This document shows positions 46,391-58,833 of a stretch of 64,000 bases of DNA, piece after piece; position 1 is the stretch's first letter; each line of letters opens with the position of its first letter. The stretch is taken from contig JBITNC010000001.1 in NCBI GenBank assembly GCA_050084985.1, positions 34,534,001-34,598,000 of the forward strand. Direction: 5' to 3'. This DNA comes from Nageia nagi. Lineage: Eukaryota > Pinophyta. The notes beneath the pieces are model-generated. The model ran no database searches, was not told the origin of the DNA, and worked only from the letters and a program-made list of their open reading frames with translations. Made by a program: the position numbers and the translations under genes.

Positions 46391-47470
46391 TGTAGACACT
46401 AAAAAGTAACACTTTCGATTAAATATATTTTTATGACATTGACATGTTGTAATTCATTTTTTTGATTTATTCTTAATGTTTATTGTGTAAAGTCAAACTA
46501 CTCAAAAGTTCAAAGTAGAGCAAAAAGTGACTTAAAATATAAATATAAGAAAAAAGTATATACCCAAAATGAGTTTGAGATAAGGTTTTTGAAGGATTCA
46601 AGGTTTTCACCATAAATCTCCATCAAATTCATCAAATCTTGAGTCCACATTCTTGAGGTAACATTTTTATTGTAATTTTATGGTTGAATTGAAGTATTAT
46701 TCTATTTGTTGGATATATTTAAGGTTTTGGTAGGGTTTGAAGTTAATACAAGCATGGAGAAGATTGAAAAGATCTACCTATTGTACCCTCCACCAACTTG
46801 TGTATATGTAGTATGTTATTTAGGTTAAAATCATGTTATCTTGCATTTCCACCATTAGAATTATATTTTAATCCATAATATCTTAAACATACATTGTGAA
46901 GACTCATTATAACTTATGGGTATCCTTGGATCTAATATATTCATGGATCTTTAAGGACATTTGTATCTAAATCATTTTAAGGTTTTCAAGGTTTTAGAAT
47001 CTTAGATCGCATATTTAGCCATTAAAACATGTAAAGATTGCTTCCATAATTTGAAACCACCATTGAAATTTTCCAATGAGCATATAGACTAAAGCATTTG
47101 CATAATATCTATACATAATTTATTTGTTCTTAATGAATTGAGGGCTTATGGGCTCACATGCCATTTGAAGTGAGGAGGATCACTTCATGCTCACCTAGGT
47201 GCCTCAAAGGGTCTAGGTTTGGAGGCTTCCCTTCCTATTTAGATGCATTTAGGGTTTCTTGATGTTCTTGCTAAGTTCTAGCTTAATATTTAAAGAGCTA
47301 AACCTACATCTATCAAGATTGCAAACTAATGCTTATTAAGTAAAGCAAAGTTGTGTAATTTGAGGTTTGTGTGTACATTTGACTAATTTATGCTAGTTAA
47401 TCCATATATAGCACAAATTTTGACACACATCTTCTAAACATAGTAATTCGAGAATCCTTGATTCAATTAG
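46391..47470 (+). repeat. Candidate 3' LTR of Gypsy A
   Basis: A purine run 'aggggcata' is followed by TGTAGACACT, a common start for Gypsy LTRs. No second copy is present in the window to confirm it, and the right end is unknown because Gypsy E sequence begins near 47490. Confidence 0.35.
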
Positions 47471-47489
47471 ATTGATATTATGAATTTTA

Positions 47490-48340
47490 TATTATTGAAG
47501 CAATTTCAATACCAGAAGCTCAATATATGTTGAAAATATTGCTCTCTTGCCATAAACTAAGATATAAAGATAATTTATGATTGAAAACTTGTATGAAACT
47601 TGATCAACCCAAAGAGCAAGATCTAGTTTTTTATGCCAATCTTTTTGGTTTTCATAAATATTTCTTCTTAGAATTTGAAGCAAATTTTTATTTGTTGATT
47701 CTACCAAAACATTACCTTGAGGGTAATAATTTGATGAATTTTTTCAATAAATTCCTTACTTCAGGTAGAATTTTGAAAGTCTTATTCCCAAAAATGCTAG
47801 ACCATTGTCTAAGATAACTATATAAGGATACCAAAATGTATAATAATTTTCTTTATGAATTCCATAATGGTAACTTGATTTATATTTTTAGTTGTATTCA
47901 CTTTAGTCTATATGATAAAATAATTAGTATCTATCAAAATGAACCTTTTACCTAATGATGAGCTAGGATTGACCATTCCAATAAAATCTAAACCCCATTG
48001 TTGAAATGACTCTTCAGCCATAATTGAATGCAAAAGTTTTAATAATATTCTTCTTCTTCCAATCATGAATATATAGAATTTATTGTATTATTTAAAATTT
48101 TTGAAGGAGTATATATAAATCGAAAACCAATAGTATCCAACTTGTAAGATCTTCACAATTGTATTATATCTAGAAAAATGTTCCTTGAAATTTTTTGAAT
48201 AAAATTGATTCATTATTTTGGAAACATCAGCTAGTTGGATACATCTTGATAGTATGAAATCATGATTTTTTTGATACAAAATAAATTCAATTACATTGTA
48301 ATTTAACATATTCAACTTCAATCTATGAATTTAATGGGCA
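47490..48340 (-). pseudogene. Gypsy E integrase
   Basis: The zinc-binding region is poorly kept (LADVSKIMNQFYSKNFKEHF, ILQVGYYW). The core shows WGLDFIGMVNPSSSLGKRF with the first Asp, LDNGLAFLG with the second (about 47800), and LVESTNKNLLQILRR with the Glu (about 47700). KDWHKKLDLALW and the C-terminal YGKRAIFS follow. Thus all three acids survive although several frameshifts separate them. Confidence 0.85.
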
Positions 48341-48479
48341 TCAAGGTTTCTGGGTAATCTTTGATTATTAAAGTAATCAAGAAGTTTAGTGATCCAGTTT
48401 ATTGATCTCCTTATAGCTCTATTTCTATAATTTCTTCTTCTATCAAATTATCTATTCTGAAGTTACATCCACAACCAAA

Positions 48480-49000
48480 TATTCATAGAGGGCTCTCCCC
48501 TTTATTACCTTTTTTGGGATAGATTTCATCATCATATTTTAGAATTTTTATGATCCATTTGGCTTTACCTTCACTTATCTCTTTGTGCAAAATATAATTT
48601 CTTACATCCAGATGAGAGGTAAAGAACAAGATATTATTTTAAGATACATAATATTTGAACTTTATAAGATCTTTCATCATAAAAAATACTTATTTCTTTA
48701 TGAAATCATACCTTTCTTCTACATCATGCAAAGTTTGCTTAAATAAAGCAATTGGATGTTCATCAAGATTATCTTTTTTTTTTTATTAAGATGATAATAA
48801 TACTTCTCTTGGATTTGTAAGCATACATAATAAACTCTTTGAAGAAATTTGGATTCTTGAAGACAAGAGCTATAATGATGGATAATTTAATTTTTTTAAA
48901 TACAACAAATCTTTCTGTAATCCATTCAAAAGGAAACTAGTCTTTTAGTAATTTTGTGATCGATTGGACTATTTTGATAAAGTTCTAAATGAATCTTTTG
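48480..49000 (-). pseudogene. Gypsy E RNase H (standard position)
   Basis: Readable after the RT: HPIALFKQTLHDVEERYDFI, KFKYYV, HLDVRNYILHKEISEGKANW, IKILKYDDEIYP. These match the RNase H C-terminal blocks of plant Gypsy elements. Multiple stops. Confidence 0.72.
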
Positions 49001-49085
49001 AAAAAAATTATGTTTCCCAAAAAGGATTGTAACTTTTTTATTAGATGGTATTTTCAATTTCAATATTACCTCAACTCTTTTTGAA

Positions 49086-50072
49086 TTAGAGGACCATCCT
49101 TCTTTGGATATTAATATATCCTAATAGCTTTCCTTCATTCACATGGAAAGTGGATTTTTTCATATTTAATGAAATTTTAAATTCTTGATATTTGTTAAAA
49201 GTTTGCTTTTGATGTTTTAGGTAATATTTTTTCTTATGAGAAAATACCCTAATATCATCTAAATGAACTAGAATAACTTTATTTATAATATCACCAATAA
49301 CATAATCCATTTTTATCTAGAAAGTAGCTCCAACATTGGATAACTCAAAAAGCATTCTTGGGAATGTAAATATTCCCCATTTGGTCATAAATGTTATTTT
49401 GAATTGATCTTCATGTTTAACCCATATCTGGTTATATCTTAAGAACCCATTGATTGAAAAAAAATAGTCTATGCTAGTAAAATTATGTAAAAGTTTCTCC
49501 ATAAGGGGTAGGGGATAATTATCTTTTAGAGATGCTCTATTCAGATTCTAAAAATCAATACATAATCTAATAATACCATTATTTTTCCTAATCGATACCA
49601 GATTAGCAAGCTAAATAGAATGCTTAATAGGGTATATAATACCAACCTAAAAAATCTTTTGTACTTCTTGTTGCATTATTATTTTAATTTTTAGGTTTAT
49701 CAACCTATATTTCTTTCTAAAGGGCCTTGATACTTCTTCTAACTCAATAGTTTGTTGGATAACATCTTTCTTATATACTTTTAAGTCCTCATAGGAATAA
49801 GAAATAATTTTGATAAACTCCATTATCTTATTGATATCTTTAATATCTTGGGGAGAATTATTTAAACCAATTTTTAAAAACCTTCCCAAAGAAATTTCAA
49901 CTTCTTTGTAGCTATTTTTGTCTACTATGATTCTTCTCTTAACATGATCTTGTCTGTCAAATAATTTCTTAAAAGAAATTACACTTTTTGGTATAGAGTT
50001 ATTTTTTAATTGAATTACATCTTCATCTAAAAAAGATTTAGATAAAGATTCTTGATTATTAGAATAAATCAA
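49086..50072 (-). pseudogene. Gypsy E reverse transcriptase
   Basis: Three open pieces. 50072-49647 holds the part before the palm (VIQLKNNSIPKSVISFKKLF, DLKVYKKDVIQQTIELEEV). 49502-49317 holds GFLRYNQIWVKHEDQFKITF, TKWGIFTFPRMLF and LSNVGATF. 49310-49086 holds the active site as VILVHLDDIRVFS (the family has YLDD, both Asp kept), then QTFNKYQEFKISLN and EGKLLGYI. Between them IRLCIDF and LKDNYPLP are readable. Stops and shifts inactivate it. Confidence 0.88.
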
Positions 50073-50216
50073 TTACTAAGACAAGAACCTATTTATATGA
50101 TCTTCATCATTAAAAACTTGCCAAAAATAATAACTGTAAGATACATAGGGTTTAAAGATGAGTTAAATATCTTTTCTGTACTAAGACTAATGATTTATAG
50201 GATCAAACCTAGATCC

Positions 50217-50590
50217 TCATTTAGCAAGGAAATCAACTTCATTATTTTCTTCTCTTGGAATTGATTTGAAATTTAGAGCATTAAAAATTTCTTGCAAATT
50301 CCAAAATCTATTTCGGTACCTTTTCAAGTAGTGATGTTTTACTAAATACCTATCTTTCACTTGATTTACTACTAACTTTGAATCATGGAATACTATTAAG
50401 CATTTGATTTTCATTTTGCTTGCTTATTCAAATCCTAAGCATAAAATTTTATATTCTACTATCTTATTTGTGCATATCTAAGTTAATTTGAAAGAAAATC
50501 AATTTTTCAACTCTATAGAAGATCTCAAAATAACTACATCTCCTACTCTAGTCTTGGATTTTGCTCCATCAAAGAATATTTTTCATATTT
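50217..50590 (-). pseudogene. Gypsy E extra RNase H, upstream of RT
   Basis: The minus strand reads FFDGAKSKTRVGDVVILRSS, NKIVEYKILCLGFE, then the open 65-codon piece 50414-50217 with MKIKCLIVFHDSKLVVNQVK, YRNRFWNLQEIFNALN and SIPREENNEVDFLAK. The D of FDGA, E of VEY and D of HDS are at the usual positions of an RVT_3/archaeal-type RNase H. It precedes the RT, whereas in Gypsy A the corresponding domain follows the standard RNase H. Confidence 0.85.
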
Positions 50591-50879
50591 CAATTTCTCT
50601 TACATCATATTTTGTTAATACCAACATTTTTGAACTAGATTTATAAATGTAGTAGTTGTTGTTACCAATGTCTTCAACTTGAAAGAGTATGTCATTTGAA
50701 ACTTGATCAACCATTTTCAAGTCTTATCATATAGAATTAACCATACTGAAATCTTCATACATCAAATTTACTTGAGCTATTTTCTCACTATCAATGCTAG
50801 AAGCATCTTCTTTAGGATTTTGAAATTCTTATTCTTAAAAGGGATTTTCATGTGGGAATAATCAATGGCTAGATATCCA

Positions 50880-51250
50880 TCCAATTTAAAAGTCAATTCT
50901 CAAGAAAGACATAGGCTAAACATGGGAGGAAAATATACCACTATAATGTATTGAATTACAAAAATACTACGATATTTGTGCAACTTCATTAGGATATTTT
51001 TTACTAACCCTAAAATCTTAACATTGGTTCCATCTAATTAAAGGAATCTAGTAGAACATCTAGTATAAACTAAGTCGATGACATCAAATGGTTTCTTAGG
51101 CATAACTATCATAGTGGATTTTGAATCTATTAGACAATTATACACTATGTGACCCTCTAATTCAAGGGAAATGTAAAAATAAGGGGTTCTATTGTTTCCT
51201 ATACCTAGTAATTTTAGGATCACTTCTAGGCTACAATTCTAGATATCATC
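50880..51250 (-). pseudogene. Gypsy E protease
   Basis: Open piece 51223-51038: YNCLIDSKSTMIVMPKKPFD, where the family has DSG(A/S); the Gly has become Lys while the Asp stays. VYTRC, LDGTNVKILG, MKLHKYRSIFVIQYIIVVYF and PPMFSLCLS follow in the same direction with few stops, as in plant Gypsy proteases. Confidence 0.78.
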
Positions 51251-51299
51251 CCCCTTTTTGAGGATTAATAATCCTACTTTGAGAAAATCCACTTGTCCA

Positions 51300-53240
51300 A
51301 GGATCTATAATGCATCAAATAATGATGTGCATAAAATAATTCTTTTCAACTCATTAACAATATTTTATGGTACTATATTAGAAGGAGATCTTGCTTTAAT
51401 AAGATATCTTCTTTTAAATTGGTAAGAACTTCTTCCCTCATGGCCCTTATTAGAGATAGAAATCTTAACTTTCTTGTTGCTTTTTCTCTTTTAAAATATT
51501 TTGGTTGATTTGGAACTTGAGCAACTGGTTTTCTTGAACTTATTTAACAAGGTTTGCTTGATCAGTTACTACAACATCACTCATTAGTATTTTTAAAGAA
51601 TATTGAGTATTAGAAATAGATGTAGATTGAGATTGAATTGAAGGAATCTTCTTCTAAGGATGGAAAGGTATTTTTGTGGCTCTAGTTTCTACAATAAGTT
51701 TATTCATCTTTATCATTGTAGAAATCATGAAATTTGGTTATGATGGATCAATCTTCACATAGTAATTTGTAGCTATTCCATCATTTTTTGCTAATTGGGA
51801 TTAATGTTGAAAGAAAGGGCATTGAGCTTGTGCATTAGGATCATTATATGATCTACACCATTTAGGATCTTGATAACTTATACTAAGGTCTAGAGACATA
51901 TGTACTCTCTCTTATCTTCCTAGGATTTGCTATGTAGAAATATAATCTCTCCAAGGATATGGTTATCATATGTATTGTATACAATCATTTCTTGGAAAGG
52001 ATCTATCATATATTTGATTATTATCATATAAGGAATACAACCTTTATTTTGCAACTCATTGATTCATCAAAGTTCATACCAAAGCCTTCAAGTTACTTAT
52101 CCCAGCTTGTATACTACTTTCTTATTACATATTGATTCTCAACAGAGGTACTAGTAACACTAATTGAGTAGGAGGCATAGTTAAGGCAAGTTGAGCTTAA
52201 AGAATAGGAAATATTGAATACATGTTTGATGATAGGAATTTTAATTGAGGAATTCCAAGAATTAGAGTTAACAGAGGCATCATACTAGTGGAATATTGCA
52301 TCTTAATCAAATTTGGTTGAATATGAAGAGTAAATGGGTAGATTGTTCTAGTAGGGAGCTTTCCAAATAATATGAGAGAATACTCAACTTGAAGAGTAAT
52401 TATATAGATACCAATAAAATGATTTAATATAGTCATTTGGATTTGTAAGGCTAACTTTGGAGAAAAGGTTGAGATAATATATAATGACTTATGAGTCAAT
52501 AGGTCTCACGCTTATAGGAACTCTTGTCCAAGATTTTCCAAATCAAATATTGAAATTTCAAATATTTTCTAGCTCTTGTATTTGATAGTAGTGCATTGCG
52601 ATAAGGGAGAAAAAGGATCTCCAATCTCGTTAAACTATATAATGAATGGTTCAACTAATTAAGCCTATGTAGATATAGAATTTACAGGAAAAGATATAAA
52701 CCAATCTAAGATTATTATAGTAAAAGATATTGCTAGCTATTTTAATATAGCATCTTCATGTTAAATACTATGTATCTTATGGATAGTGGAAATATCAAGA
52801 TAATGTTCATGTGCAGTCTTTTTGATCCCATTATAGTGTTATAAAGATCCCAATGATGATGTGGGTATATCATGATGTTGGGTTATGGAAAGTAGTCCAA
52901 CATCATTCCAATTTGAGTAAATATGAGGAGGTGGCTACTATGCCATTGGAATTATGAGGATTATAGGAACTCCTTGATTATTGGGGTTTGGAGGCTGATT
53001 TATAGGTTGATCATGAATGCTAATGAAATTTGATTTTAATGATATGGTATTGGATGCAAGAGTAGAGGGGCTAAGATATGAAAGGAATTTAGATATTTTA
53101 TAATATAACCTTACAAATGGACCTAATAATTTAGTGTTTTAAAATTATTTTACCTTTATAGCTTTGGATCTTGTAATCATGAAGGATTGTAAGACTAAAA
53201 AGAGAAAAATACCAAATCTTTTTCTAGGTTTTTCGTAAGA
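51300..53240 (-). pseudogene. Gypsy E gag
   Basis: Readable parts include YYRISTIHKIHS-like sequence near 52800, a capsid block DWFISFPVNSIST near 52690, LVEPFII, and a Pro/Asn-rich stretch (52499-52197 open). A Phe/Asn/Asp-containing segment with DPF/QEMIVYNTYDN follows near 51980-51960. A Lys/Ser-rich stretch near 51480 precedes the protease. Frames change often. Assignment rests on the capsid block and on position. Confidence 0.62.
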
Positions 53241-53249
53241 TCAATACTT

Positions 53250-53267
53250 ACTAGAGTAGAGTCGCCA
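53250..53267 (-). promoter_or_regulatory. Primer-binding site candidate of Gypsy E
   Basis: The minus strand reads TGGCGACTCTACTCTAG. TGGCGACTC-type primer sites are known from plant Gypsy elements of the Tat/Ogre kind. It lies just before gag. Confidence 0.65.
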
Positions 53268-53279
53268 TTATAATCTTTT

Positions 53280-56200
53280 GAGCTATGAACTTATAAACAG
53301 TAGTGAGAATTATCCTACTAGGAATTCTAGAAAAAAGTAAATACTATTGATAGGATTTGTGTAATGATCATGCACCAACATATCATTAAAAAAGTATCCT
53401 TCTATTGAAAGAATCACTAAAGAAGTAATTCAATATTTAGAGTTGATTAGTTATACCTTTTTTAATTTGGTTGAAGCTCTTATCAAAGAACATGTTAAAA
53501 AAATAAATAAAATGTTAGGAAATTGAAAAAATATTTAAAAGGTTAGGATGCATGAAATGAATAAATGTTAAAGGCTAGCCTAGGTGTCCATTATAGCAGG
53601 CTCATGATGGTCGAAGCATCCAAATTAATAGCTACCAAGATAATAAATGATATTCTAAGAAACCAAAAAAATTAGATGAATGCTTTATAGATACAAATCA
53701 ATTACAAATTTAATTCAACATCCATGAAGTGCATATAAACATATCATACAATAATTAACGAACATGATGAAATAAATCATAATTGAGAGATCAAGAAGAT
53801 CAATTCATTAAGTCTTTGGTAGAAAGTAAAAGTTACATCACAAGGGGTAAATATATGCATTGTCTAACCCATAATACATTGATCAAGGTTGTATATAAGT
53901 ATTTATCATCCAAAAATATATTCTAACATAAATAACTATCTAATTCCTATTACATCATCTTTTATAATCAACATTAGCTATCATCAACTTAAAAGAATCT
54001 AACTATAATTATTACAAAATCCACTTGAGATCTTCTTGCCAACTCATCTGTCAGATCATCTTAAAAATTCCTACCTTCAGTGGATCTAGTTGAAGTTACT
54101 AGAGCATATTCCCACTTAATAGCTTATCAAATCTCTAATTCTAAACTTGACATAATTAGTTTGTACAAGGGATACAATTTTCTTGCTCTTTAACAAAGTT
54201 GTTTAGTCTTTAATGTCATTGCTTTTTGGACAAAAGGAAAATACTATAACATATAAGAATATTTCCATTATTCATAAAATTCTCACACTTTGGTGGTATC
54301 CTTTCAAGTTCAATTTTCCTAGGTTCTGATGGAACTAATCATATCACAATGTGGTGGGATTTTGGAAGAACCCATAAAAACATAAAACTCCCATATTTTG
54401 ATGGAGTTCATTTCATACTAACATACTAAGGTTTTGATGAAATTGATTAGAACATAACATGCCCACAATTCGATGGAGTTTACTTAAAAACAACATCTGT
54501 AGATTCCAAAAAAATTAATCAAGATATCAAAATATGATTAAGTATATAACTTATTATAATTCTTTAAGTTACATGAGTGAAGGCATCAAAATGACTATCT
54601 CCTTATACCAAAAATGTATAAATAATTTCAATTTAAAAAAATATTAAACCTACTTTAAAAAAGTATAATTGACTAATTGTTGTAAGTTGTAAACTAAATT
54701 CAATAACATTTTATAGTATTCTTCCTATATGTGCAATACTTGTAGTTTTAAAATGGGGTATGGATAAATAACTAGACATGGGTCTCATCATGCAATTTGT
54801 GATGAAATATCTTATAGACATGTATTCAAAATGTTAAAGGATTAAAAAGGCAAGTATTTTATTTATGTGTATGCAAGGAATGGTTGAAACAAGGAAGCCA
54901 TCAATACTTCATAATGAAACTACATATATGGTGTACCTTCTTGGCCATGATGGGCATGTAGGTGAAGTAAAAAAGACTTAAAAAATAGCATGCTAATAAA
55001 AACTAATACAATTATGATAACACCAAAAAATTAAACTTATTTTCTAAATCTTGTAACTCAGTTACTTCTCTCTCATTATCAAGCATAGGATGCAATCGTT
55101 AGACAACATTTAAAACTTACTCATATACATACCAAATTTGTTATGGAAGCCCTAAACTAGTAATTTAACAACATAGAATCCAAAAAACTTATTCTTTTTT
55201 TTCCATGTAAGCTAAACATTAAAGTGAACAATTTCATGGATTTCAATGATTCTAGGCTATGTAAGGAATGGTTATACAAGAAATTATTATAAGGGATTTC
55301 AATCATTTTCATCACTTCAAGGATGGATAGTGTTTATGTGGTGACTATGATAATTAACTAAATAGTATTTTCTTTGGTGACTATAATGATAATGCATATT
55401 TATTGTGGTGACTATGATGACTATAATGAGATTTATTAGATTTAATGCATGTTTGATGTATTTACTATAATGAATATAATGAGATGACTAAGGTGACTAT
55501 TGTGATATTTATTTTAATATTTTAGAATTGAAGTTCATGTATTCATTCAATATTTTGGTAATTTTAATTTTATGGAGTATTTACAACTTCAAAAGTTCCA
55601 ATTGTAAATAGTACTACATAAATAAACATAAATGAAATAAATTTAATTTTTTTTAATGTTATGTTAGATTTAAATAACTAAATAATTAAATATACCTATA
55701 TTATAGATTGCACTTTAACGTAAACACAAAATAACAAAAGTATGCAATGAAAATATCATAACAACTTACAATTTGTATTGTGATTTTTTATTAAATCTAA
55801 GAAAATTGATATTAATAAAAAATGAGTTTTGAAAGGATCTTAGAACATTTTATAGCTTGGAAATGCCATGATAGAAATTCCTTACATGTACAAAGATCAT
55901 ATAGAATAAAAAATGTAGCATATTTTATTAGTACAAAATATAATTAAGGAAATACCTCCAAAAAGTGAAGCATCTTTTTATTGCTGCATTTCAAAGGAAG
56001 TTGTGTGGAGGAGTGAGAGTCCATTTTTAAGCCTTGATGATGAATTTAATAGATAATTTGTATTAAAATAAAGCATACTATGAATATTACAATTTATATC
56101 ACATTACATTACAATTAGTGATACCAAACTACAAGTCCTTTAGGATTTCTAGTTAAACCTTATCTCATAGTACAATTTGTATACCACAATCTCATCATGG

Positions 56201-56300
56201 TTCCAATGGTAACCATGTACCGTCACATTCATTCCAAATGTATTTAATGTTGTTATTATTTTCATTTTATTCATATGCAATTACAAGTTGAATAAAAAGT
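53280..56300. other. A+T-rich sequence without recognisable gene
   Basis: The part next to 53280 should include the 5' LTR of Gypsy E, but no second copy was found. Loose repeats occur: 'ttttgatggagttcattt'-like words at 54280-54490 and 'gtgactatgatgactata' words at 55330-55510. No coding signal. Confidence 0.45.
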
Positions 56301-57744
56301 TTTATTATAGATTCATTGATGTATTCTACCTCATATGCTTCAATTTCCTTGATCCATATTGGAGGTGATGTGAGAACTGTATACTAATTGGTTTCAATCA
56401 AATCTTGTACATAAAATACTTATTTGGATTTTTATTCTAGGATAAATGAATAATATTGTACTTTATATTAGCTTTGTAATTTGTTCATGTTGACTAGTGT
56501 GAAGCCTATTTCATCCTTTTTGCATCTAGTATTCTTATAAATATAATCATCCAATTGCATTTGAATAAAGGGTGATAAAATTGATGATAATACAAGAAGA
56601 TTATTTCCCTAATGACATCATAATATGTGAGTATTTAAAGCACTATGTTGATGTCTTTTGCACTTACTCTACACAAAATAGTACCATCAACACACACACC
56701 ATTATTTTGAGTTATTATTTATTTTTCATTTTCTTTGGTATGATATCTATAATTGTTGATAAAATAGCCTTAATGCTTAGTTACAACTCTCCTTGGACCA
56801 TGAAAACCATGTGTCAACCACTTACAGGGTTAGAGTCATTATCATTATGTTGCATTCCATTTTCAGTAAATTAAGAAAAAAATAATAGATTTAAGATGAT
56901 TGTAGAACTTTACATGAAGATAAATATAAATATTTAAAATTATATTCAAAAGAGTAGATAGTAAAATGATCTTGTAGTTAAATGATGAATGCCTATTTAT
57001 GTTATTTTTACAACTTCACTTCATCTTTTGTTACATGATGGTTGGATTCATTGATACTATTCAAATGCTTCCTAATTTGACCCAAAGTTTGTTAAGCATA
57101 GTTGGATCTAAATAATATTTAGCCATATATAAAAATAATGGACTAAACATCTACTTACTCTATTAAGGGATTAACTTCATCTATAGTAAAGAGAACACAT
57201 CAATGGTATTTCTCAAAAGAAGTTGCATTGAAATAAAAGTTTTCATCATTGAATGAAGTCTTCCCATTGATTATAGCTTCTTCATCCTAATAACTAAATA
57301 CCTCATTGTGACCAAGGAAATTGCCAATTTCTTTTATATCTCTCAAGTAGTCCCTACAAAATGAAGTGGCTTCCTAAATAAGATATCTTTCAGCAATACA
57401 ACTTTTAGGATTATCTTAGTTCTTTATATAACCTTTACAAATCTTCATAATTATAAAGAAACAAAGAATGTTGATTAGATGAACACAATCCAAAATTTCA
57501 AAAAATGATGGTTTATGAAATTGATGAATGCATACAAACCTCTCAAAAGGGTACATCCATCGATATTATACAAGGATACATAAATAAACCTCCTATACCA
57601 AATGAATAGATATGTGTGCCATTATATCAAAAAATGAAGGAGGGAAGTACTTTTAAATTAAACATAATATCTCCATGATTTCATATGATAATTTTTCTAT
57701 CTTTATGGGATCCACCATATTAGCACATATCTTCATGTAGAACT
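56300..57744 (-). pseudogene. CACTA (En/Spm) TNP2 transposase remnant, DUF4218-DUF4216 part
   Basis: The minus strand reads the DUF4218 region at about 57700-57300: SYEIMEIL, IMAHISIHLV, then YRWMYPFERFVCIHQF and, further on, IAERYLI and EATSFCRDYLRD. A segment with YH, CVLFTIDEVNPLIE (about 57190-57140) and a DUF4216 region at 56560-56370 follow: KKDEIGFTLVNMNKL and VFYVQDLIE. These are conserved parts of the TNP2-type protein of CACTA transposons. Stops and shifts are many. The upstream half is cut off by Copia F, which starts at 57745, and should lie beyond the right edge of the window. No CACTA terminal inverted repeat was seen. Confidence 0.8.
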
Positions 57745-58236
57745 TGTTGGAATGTATTATGCATTATTGTAAGGGTTATGTAATTATGTTCCATGTAAGT
57801 TCACTAATACTTAAGGGTATAATTTGAAACCTTAAGTATTTAAGTGAATATGATAATGTAGCTTGTACTACACTCCATGTCATGAGCATGGCCCTTGGGT
57901 AAAAGGATGTGCATGCTATGCTTTTATACATTGGATAAAAGGGTGATCCAAAGAGGAATTTTGGCTTATAAATAGAAGGCTCCCTCTTTGTGATTACACA
58001 CCAATTGTGGAGTAAAGTTATGCTATAGGATAGAGCATATGAGTTGAGATTAGAAGGATTGTAAAAGAGTTGTATTTGTGATTGAAGTAAAGATCTAGTT
58101 AGTGGATGTACTCCTAGTTGAAGGAATCTTTTACATCTTGTGTTATCTTTGTGAGATTACTTTGTGAGTTTGTTATATGTGTTTTATGAGCTTTCATATG
58201 ATCTTAAAAGTTTAAATTTATTCATGTTATAGTTCA
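57745..58236 (+). repeat. 5' LTR of Copia F
   Basis: Begins TGTTGGAATG and ends near 58236 (GTTCA), about 492 bp. It has a TATA box and the same overall plan as the Copia C LTR. The right end is set by the primer site and is accurate to about 10 bp. Confidence 0.82.
57967..57974 (+). promoter_or_regulatory. TATA box of Copia F LTR promoter
   Basis: TATAAATA about 220 bp into the LTR, the same spacing as in Copia C. Confidence 0.75.
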
Positions 58237-58247
58237 ATTCTTTTATT

Positions 58248-58259
58248 TGGTATCAGAGC
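58248..58259 (+). promoter_or_regulatory. Primer-binding site of Copia F
   Basis: TGGTATCAGAGC, followed by ACC, exact for initiator Met-tRNA. Confidence 0.93.
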
Positions 58260-58778
58260 ACCTTGGAGGCTCATCTTCACATCCTTGGTGTGGAATTACT
58301 TCTTCTACAACTTAGTGATCTACACCTCCTTCATTCATTGTTAAGGTAAAACTAAGAGAAGGTATAAAATCCTTTCCTTTTGGTTATTTTTTACATCATG
58401 CTATTAACATATTATTTGCTATGTGTTAGTTCTTTTGAGCTTAATATGGCTAACAAAGTGCATTTTTTTTACTAACCCTCTATGTTACTTACAATTTTTA
58501 ATTATAACATTTTTTTTAAAAAAATGGGGTTAATATACAAAAATTGCATTTTTTTCCATATATTTTTTTTAGAAATAAGTATATATGTTACATATTATTG
58601 CTATGTTATTTCTAACACTATTTTTTTAGATGCAATTTTTTTTGCTTAAAATAGCAATAGTATGTTATAGTTAAAATTTTATTGCTATATTACACAAACT
58701 ATAGTGTAAAATATAATGAAAATAATTTTTTTTCTTCTACATATTTCTACAATGTTTGCATTTCAATAAAAAGGAGAG

Positions 58779-58833
<55 letters not shown>

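Larger units (their letters stand above)
1070..47470 (+). mobile_element. Gypsy element A (Tat/Ogre-like), host of nested insertions
   Basis: Pieces on the plus strand occur in pol order: gag (1070-1173 and 7416-10200), protease (about 10340-10760), RT (12192-12930), RNase H plus second RNase H (21246-22230) and integrase (36470-37830). An antisense PMD sequence (38900-40640) and a repeat-rich tail follow. Copia-1, Gypsy B, an unassigned block with Copia C, and element D interrupt it. Removing these leaves roughly 12-13 kb, a size known for Tat/Ogre elements. The second RNase H between the usual RNase H and integrase also fits that lineage. Both outer ends are uncertain: the 5' LTR was not found and the 3' LTR is only a candidate at 46391. 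All coding parts are broken by stops and frameshifts. Confidence 0.7.
47471..53279 (-). mobile_element. Gypsy E, with extra RNase H before the RT
   Basis: The minus strand carries gag (53240-51300), protease (51250-50880), an RVT_3-type RNase H (50590-50217), RT (50072-49086), the standard RNase H (about 49000-48480) and integrase (48340-47490). A primer site of the TGGCGACTC type lies at 53250-53267. LTRs were not resolved, so the ends are approximate. It lies against the candidate LTR of Gypsy A and is decayed throughout. Confidence 0.8.

Noticed and set aside
52197-52499. 100-codon minus-strand frame as an independent gene
   Set aside because: It falls in the Pro/Asn-rich part of Gypsy E gag, with the capsid block upstream and protease downstream.
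56572-56874. 100-codon plus-strand frame
   Set aside because: Lies antisense to the CACTA remnant between DUF4216 and DUF4218 parts, has low-complexity composition and no domain.
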